NCBI GenBank assembly: GCA_964482235.1 | Contig: CAYZWU010000021.1 | Span: forward strand, 18,035 to 82,034 | Direction: 5' to 3' | DNA length: 64,000 bases | DNA from: CAYZWU01 sp964482235 | Lineage (GTDB): Bacteria; Planctomycetota; B15-G4; CAYZWU01 | Part shown: in pieces, positions 61,908-64,000 of the stretch | Layout of the letters: each line of letters begins with the position of its first letter | How positions within the stretch are numbered: the stretch's first letter is position 1 | Position numbers and translations under genes: made by a program | Notes under the pieces: model-generated | What the model saw: only the letters and a program-made list of their open reading frames with translations | Databases searched by the model: none | What the model was told of the DNA's origin: nothing

Positions 61908-61934
61908 ATTATCAAAGGCCTGACAACCTGTCAA
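61908..61934 (-). promoter_or_regulatory. Candidate promoter for the TPR-rpsT genes
   Basis: On the minus strand TTGACA (61934-61929) is followed after 15 bases by GATAAT (61913-61908). The spacer is short; TAATTT after 17 bases is the alternative. It leaves a leader of about 85 bases containing a 7-bp hairpin (AAGACCC/GGGTCTT, 61868-61889) before the ATG at 61815. Confidence 0.4.
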
Positions 61935-62000
61935 TACAAATTTGAGTTGCGCATGGCCGCATGGATTGTTATTACTTTTGTAGTTAACAGAAGTTACCTC

Positions 62001-62016
62001 CAGGGGAGATCCCCTG
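62001..62016 (+). other. Small hairpin in the def leader
   Basis: CAGGGG (62001-62006) and CCCCTG (62011-62016) pair around AGAT, 37 bases before the def start. It may influence translation of def; nothing more is known. Confidence 0.3.
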
Positions 62017-62053
62017 AACCAATTTACTGCCACTTGGAGTGCCAGAGCCAATA

Positions 62054-62602
62054 ATGAACCTGATTCATTATCCAAACCCTCTTCTCATGATGAAAACTAG
62101 GGAAATCGACAGTGACGAGCCCGGGCTGGACGAAAAAATCCGCACCATGTTCGAAATCATGTATCAGCACAAGGGTGTCGGGCTTGCCGCCCCCCAGGTG
62201 GGCTGGAACGTCCGGCTTTTTATCGCCAATCCGGCCGGGCAGGGTATTGAAAACGAATGGGTTGCTATCAATCCCAGGATCGTGTCGAACACGGGCCGCG
62301 TCTCCGAGGAGGAGGGCTGCCTCAGCTTCCCGGCCATCTACGTCTCGGTGATCCGCTCCAAGCGGATCGAGGTGGAATACCTGGACAGGGAATTCACCCC
62401 GCAGCGCCTGAGCCTGGACAATTTCGACGCCCGCGTGTTCCAGCACGAGTTCGACCATCTGGAGAACATCCTCCTCGTGCACAGGATGTCCCATACCGAC
62501 AAGATCAAGAACAAGCAGCTCCTGCTCGACCTGGAGATTCGTTTCGAATCGGAGAACGACGAGGCCTCCCCAGTCGAAGGTGCCGAAAACGCTGACCGAT
62601 GA
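62054..62602 (+). CDS. def: Peptide deformylase
   Basis: The ATG at 62054 gives 182 residues starting MNLIHYPNPLL, the usual PDF beginning; a GTG at 62039 is possible but neither has a strong ribosome site. All three motifs are present: GVGLAAPQVG (motif 1), EGCLSFP (motif 2, metal ligand Cys) and QHEFDHLENIL (motif 3, HExxH type as HEFDH). It removes the formyl group of new proteins. It overlaps ribF by ATGA, so both are made from one transcript. The extra C-terminal acidic tail is not needed for catalysis. Confidence 0.95.
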   Translation: MNLIHYPNPLLMMKTREIDSDEPGLDEKIRTMFEIMYQHKGVGLAAPQVGWNVRLFIANPAGQGIENEWVAINPRIVSNTGRVSEEEGCLSFPAIYVSVIRSKRIEVEYLDREFTPQRLSLDNFDARVFQHEFDHLENILLVHRMSHTDKIKNKQLLLDLEIRFESENDEASPVEGAENADR

Positions 62603-63549
62603 AAACCATTCACCTCGATACCGTTGCGAAGACCGACTCACGGATCTGCGAGGCCTGCGTCGCCACCGTGGGGGTTTTCGACGGCATGCACCAGGGGCAC
62701 CTCCGCGTCCTGCACATGATGCAGGAGATCTCGGGAGAAGCGACGCTGCCCCGCACGGTGGTGACCTTCATCACCCACCCCGACGAGTTCCTCGGCAAGT
62801 CCCAGCCGAGCCTGATCCTCCCCATCGAGCACCGCCTTAGGCTCCTGGAAAGAAACGGCGTCGACCTGACGGTGATCCTGCCCTTCAACACGGAGATCCG
62901 CGAGACCACGGCTCTCCACTTCCTGAAGGGCTTCATCATGGAGAGCCTGGGAGCCAGGGCGCTGGTCCTCGGCTACGACAGCGCCTTCGGCAAGAACAGG
63001 GAGGGCAACTTCGACTTCATCAAGAAGCACAGCGACTCCCTTGGCTTCACCGTTCATTCCGCTCCGGAAATCAGCGTGCGGGGCAAGGCGATCAGCAGCA
63101 CGCGGATCCGCGATGCGATCCGGGGCGGCGACATCGACCTGGCCGAGGAGATGCTGGGGCGCGAGGTCTCGATCCTCGGGAAGGTGGTGCACGGCGACGG
63201 CCGGGGCAGGCAGCTCGGATTTCCGACGGCCAACGTGGAAGCCGGCACGGATATCATCCCCCCATCCGGGGTCTACGAGATCAAGGTCCTGTTCAGGGGC
63301 ATTCGCAGGAAGGCCGTGCTCAGCATCGGCACGAGGCCCACGTTCCACGGCACCACCGAAGCGACCACGACGCTGGAGGTGCACATCCCGGGATTTTCGG
63401 GCGACATCTACGACGAGATCCTGGAGATCTTCATCGTGAGAAAGATCCGCGACCAGAAGCGGTTCGATTCCGTCGAGGAACTCCTGCAGAACATCCGCAG
63501 GGACATCGAGACCCTGGGCCGGCCGGCGGCCAGGAACAACACGCGGTGA
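62599..63549 (+). CDS. ribF: Bifunctional riboflavin kinase/FAD synthetase
   Basis: This 316-residue protein has the N-terminal nucleotidyltransferase with VGVFDGMHQGHLRVL (GxxHxGH-type), VVTFITHPDEF and ISSTRIRDAIRGGDI, and the C-terminal riboflavin kinase domain with VVHGDGRGRQLGFPTANV, PPSGVYEIKV and FSGDIYDEILEIFIVRKIRDQKRF. It makes FMN and FAD from riboflavin. The start overlaps the def stop (ATGA), and tRNA-Phe follows 101 bases later with its own promoter. Confidence 0.95.
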   Translation: MKTIHLDTVAKTDSRICEACVATVGVFDGMHQGHLRVLHMMQEISGEATLPRTVVTFITHPDEFLGKSQPSLILPIEHRLRLLERNGVDLTVILPFNTEIRETTALHFLKGFIMESLGARALVLGYDSAFGKNREGNFDFIKKHSDSLGFTVHSAPEISVRGKAISSTRIRDAIRGGDIDLAEEMLGREVSILGKVVHGDGRGRQLGFPTANVEAGTDIIPPSGVYEIKVLFRGIRRKAVLSIGTRPTFHGTTEATTTLEVHIPGFSGDIYDEILEIFIVRKIRDQKRFDSVEELLQNIRRDIETLGRPAARNNTR

Positions 63550-63584
63550 CGGGCTCCAAAATCCCATTAATGGGGACAACATCC

Positions 63585-63612
63585 TTGACAGCTTGGACCG
63601 TCCTGCGATAAT
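63585..63612 (+). promoter_or_regulatory. Promoter of tRNA-Phe
   Basis: TTGACA (63585-63590, perfect -35), a 16-base spacer and GATAAT (63607-63612) with a TGC extension form a strong promoter. Transcription would start near 63619, about 30 bases before the tRNA. Confidence 0.75.
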
Positions 63613-63650
63613 GGCGGCTTCGATTTTTTGACATCCAGAACGTTCGTGGT

Positions 63651-63725
63651 GGGCGGATAGCTCAGTGGTAGAGCACTGGACTGAAAATCCAGGTGTCCCC
63701 GGTTCGAATCCGGGTCTGCCCACCA
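63651..63725 (+). tRNA. tRNA-Phe (GAA)
   Basis: This is a 75-base cloverleaf with acceptor stem GGGCGGA/TCTGCCC (one G-T pair), D-arm GCTC/GAGC, anticodon stem CTGGA/TCCAG with loop CTGAAAA (anticodon GAA), and T-arm CCCGG/CCGGG with TTCGAAT. The discriminator is A and the CCA end is encoded (63723-63725). Confidence 0.97.
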
Positions 63726-63735
63726 TTAATACAAG

Positions 63736-63771
63736 AGGCTGCATCGGAGCTTTCCGAAGCAGCCTTTTTTT
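63736..63771 (+). terminator. Rho-independent terminator after tRNA-Phe
   Basis: AGGCTGC (63736-63742) pairs with GCAGCCT (63759-63765), extended by an inner TCGGA/TCCGA stem with a four-base loop. A run of seven T ends at 63771. It starts 11 bases after the tRNA. Confidence 0.88.
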
Positions 63772-63836
63772 GTGGGATGGCTGTCTTGTTCCTGGGCCTC
63801 GTGTCAGGGATTGCAGCTGGGTGCCTCCCAATCGGA

Positions 63837-63866
63837 GTTGGAAAGATACCGGTTGGAAAGATACCG
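63837..63866. repeat. Perfect tandem duplication of a 15-mer
   Basis: GTTGGAAAGATACCG occurs twice in tandem at 63837-63851 and 63852-63866, immediately before the half-palindrome copy. Confidence 0.85.
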
Positions 63867-63887
63867 AGCCCGCGCAATCTCCGCCAT
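63860..63887 (+). repeat. Half copy of the 60073-60139 palindrome
   Basis: These 28 bases match the left arm of the palindrome at 60073-60104 at 27 of 28 positions (T to C at position 6). No complementary arm follows, so it is a solo half-site. Confidence 0.85.
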
Positions 63888-64000
63888 CTTCGCGAGAGAG
63901 TCGTTGCTTGCCTGCCGGTCGGAGTTGTGCGCTCCTTCGGAGCGGTGGGACGTCGCGGGGCCTCCTTCCATGAGAAGGCCAACCGTGTCAATGGAGAAAA

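Larger units (their letters stand above)
63772..64000. other. Region beyond tRNA-Phe with repeats, no clear gene
   Basis: I see no gene with a plausible ribosome site in these 229 bases. They contain the tandem 15-mer, the half-palindrome copy and short hairpins (CGCTCC-ttc-GGAGCG near 63932-63946). An integrated element could begin beyond the window. Confidence 0.4.

Noticed and set aside
63662..63991. Minus-strand frame across tRNA-Phe
   Set aside because: It includes the antisense of the tRNA, a well-known source of false proteins, and has no ribosome site.
1..64000. CRISPR array, rRNA or insertion sequence
   Set aside because: No regularly spaced repeats, rRNA segments, transposase genes or IS ends were seen anywhere in the window.

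Overview
This is a GC-rich bacterial chromosome segment with about 47 protein genes, one tRNA and no ribosomal RNA, phage or insertion sequence. The gene content points to a planctomycete-like or related, probably uncultured, Gram-negative lineage: two Hanks-type serine/threonine kinases (one paired with a formylglycine-generating-enzyme-type domain), exported PQQ-type beta-propellers, a Glu-rich membrane protein with prenyltransferase-type alpha-barrel repeats, a gingipain-like C25 peptidase, a multihaem cytochrome and parallel beta-helix proteins. The phylum is an inference; no marker sequence here settles it.

Bases 1-8980 form a tightly packed minus-strand gene row. It starts with a ferredoxin-like protein, then a radical SAM protein, a DUF116-polyprenyl synthase fusion, a small alpha/alpha-barrel protein, a squalene-hopene-cyclase-like class II terpene cyclase, a BamB-like lipoprotein and an ABC exporter whose permease runs off the window. 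It reads as an uncharacterised isoprenoid pathway with its own export system, and is the best candidate for an undescribed system. Two more exported beta-propellers (9056-11727) and a secreted protein (11988-13115) follow.

Bases 13841-21263 (plus strand) hold envelope or secreted proteins: a TraB/GumN-like lipoprotein, a C25 peptidase, a five-haem cytochrome and a small exported protein. Bases 21498-24455 encode a kinase-FGE protein split by one in-frame TAG. A DUF4143 ATPase, a PAP2 phosphatase and the CstA transporter lie on the minus strand (24511-28467). Opposite them runs a three-gene SPFH cluster whose first member is fused to a cation-efflux-type membrane domain, followed by a YjbQ gene. 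Bases 32672-36392 carry two beta-helix proteins; the first is clearly AT-richer than its surroundings.

Bases 36715-49717 mix regulation and metabolism: an aspartyl-protease-like protein, a kinase with a cyclic-nucleotide-binding domain, a phosphopentomutase-like metalloenzyme, an RsmG-SpoU fusion, an M14 carboxypeptidase, a C45-type hydrolase, an iron-uptake set (FeoB plus a DtxR-FeoA regulator with a likely operator), a small ferredoxin and a DASS transporter. Bases 49818-63549 are housekeeping: pcm, a dGTPase-like HD enzyme, rnc, mfd, a SurA-like protein, an atypical phosphodiesterase, the Glu-rich repeat protein, rpsT, a TPR protein, def and ribF. A tRNA-Phe with its own promoter and terminator ends the annotated part. 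A 67-bp near-perfect palindrome at 60073-60139 shares a 28-bp half with a copy just beyond tRNA-Phe and may be a dispersed repeat.
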